NCBI GenBank assembly: GCA_007123015.1
Contig: SKSL01000240.1
Coordinates: 1 to 6,587, forward strand
Length of the DNA: 6,587 nucleotides
Direction: 5' to 3'
From: Natronohydrobacter sp.
GTDB taxonomy: Bacteria; Pseudomonadota; Alphaproteobacteria; Rhodobacterales; Rhodobacteraceae
Shown: positions 5,926 through 6,587 of the stretch, in pieces
How the letters are laid out: every line of letters begins with the position of its first letter
Numbering within the stretch: position 1 is the stretch's first letter
Position numbers and translations under genes: made by a program
The notes under the pieces: generated by a model
The model's input: only the letters and a program-made list of their open reading frames with translations
Told to the model about the DNA's origin: nothing
Database searches by the model: none

Positions 5926-6587
5926 CTACCCATCGACAAGCCCCCAGAATCCGTATTTCCGCCCATGCTGCACGCGCAGGTTTTCGACAAACTGACCATG
6001 CGCAGGATGGGTGCCATAATCACTGATCGCCGCATCAGCAGACTGACATTCTGCCAGATGCCGCGCCGCATGGCGGTAGCGCGAGGATTTCGCCCCGCTC
6101 AGCGTATCCGTGATCATCGCCCGGCGCAGCAGGGTGGCGGTCAGCGGGTGACGGGCGTCGAGCGCTTCTGCCGCCTGGCTCAGGGTCATGTAGTCATTGC
6201 CATCCAGCGCCTCGGCCCGCGACAGCACAAGCTCCGCCGCGCGGTCGAGCGATGGCCAAAGGATCAGAAAGTCCAGCGCCACATTCAGGAGGGGATGGTC
6301 CATGACGATCTCAAGCGCCTTTTCTTCTGCCTCGATATCATCAAATTCCGGCAGCAGCTTGAGGTATTTGCGCAAGGCGCGCGCGCTTAGATATTGCGCA
6401 AATGTCGACCATAAATGCGCCTTCAGGTCATCGAGCTTGCCCAGTTGCACAAGGCAGTCTTCATAGACCTCATCCAACTCGGAACTGAACCGACGAAACG
6501 GGCTATCCGCCTCGTGCGCCATTGCATTCTGGATGATCTCATAGGCTTCCTGCACACGGCCCGCAGCCAGCAAGCGCTGCGCGACAT
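5926..6587 (-). CDS. DUF6880-like helical protein of unknown function (5'-partial)
   Basis: At least 220 C-terminal residues are visible. The frame runs past the window edge, and the first candidate start inside it is only a TTG at 6573 within continuous coding sequence, so the true start lies outside. The sequence is almost entirely alpha-helical, with repeated helix pairs such as GRVQEAYEIIQNAM and KLDDLKAHLWSTF, like a TPR-style scaffold. It ends in a conserved-looking block, YRHAARHLAEC followed by HPAHGQFVENLRVQHGRKYG, which I associate with DUF6880 proteins of alphaproteobacteria. That association is from memory. There is no signal peptide or membrane segment in the visible part, and no catalytic motif. 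It is followed after 24 bp by the DUF938 methyltransferase in the same direction, so the two may share a transcript. Confidence 0.7.
   Translation of the reverse strand, partial: VAQRLLAAGRVQEAYEIIQNAMAHEADSPFRRFSSELDEVYEDCLVQLGKLDDLKAHLWSTFAQYLSARALRKYLKLLPEFDDIEAEEKALEIVMDHPLLNVALDFLILWPSLDRAAELVLSRAEALDGNDYMTLSQAAEALDARHPLTATLLRRAMITDTLSGAKSSRYRHAARHLAECQSADAAISDYGTHPAHGQFVENLRVQHGRKYGFWGLVDG

Noticed and set aside
5447..6026. Plus-strand frames across the methyltransferase and DUF6880-like genes
   Set aside because: Their composition is shadow-like and they lie opposite a protein matching DUF938 along its whole length.

Overview
The window looks like chromosome or large-replicon DNA of an alphaproteobacterium, most likely Rhodobacteraceae (Roseobacter/Paracoccus group). 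The reasons are the GC-rich coding bias, the gene families present, and an intergenic hairpin followed by a CCCCCCGAGGATATTT-type tail. I recognise that tail as frequent between genes in this family, but from memory, not from a search.

Plus strand, 1-4882: a catabolic block. It opens with the 3' part of a TRAP-transporter periplasmic substrate-binding protein (start outside the window). A GC-rich hairpin element follows, then a glutamine-synthetase-superfamily ligase, an aldehyde dehydrogenase and an iron-type alcohol dehydrogenase. The last three are closely spaced (52 bp and 3 bp gaps) and probably form one operon. The set fits a gamma-glutamylation route for a small amino alcohol, with ethanolamine as the leading candidate. 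The transporter would bring in the amine, the ligase would cap its amino group with glutamate, the Fe-ADH would oxidise the alcohol to an aldehyde, and the ALDH would oxidise that to a gamma-glutamyl amino acid for hydrolysis. Two residue changes support a non-standard substrate. The flap glutamate of true glutamine synthetases is Phe here, and the carboxylate-binding Arg of DctP-type receptors aligns with Thr. The final amidohydrolase, the two TRAP membrane subunits and any regulator are not in the window.

4883-5244: a 362-bp gap between convergent transcription units. I see no confident gene, only several inverted repeats, a 22-codon ORF and a short minus-strand reading frame that may be a decayed gene end.

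Minus strand, 6587-5245: the C-terminal part of a DUF6880-like helical protein, then, 24 bp on, a complete DUF938 (METTL26-like) methyltransferase. This pair has no obvious link to the amine block.
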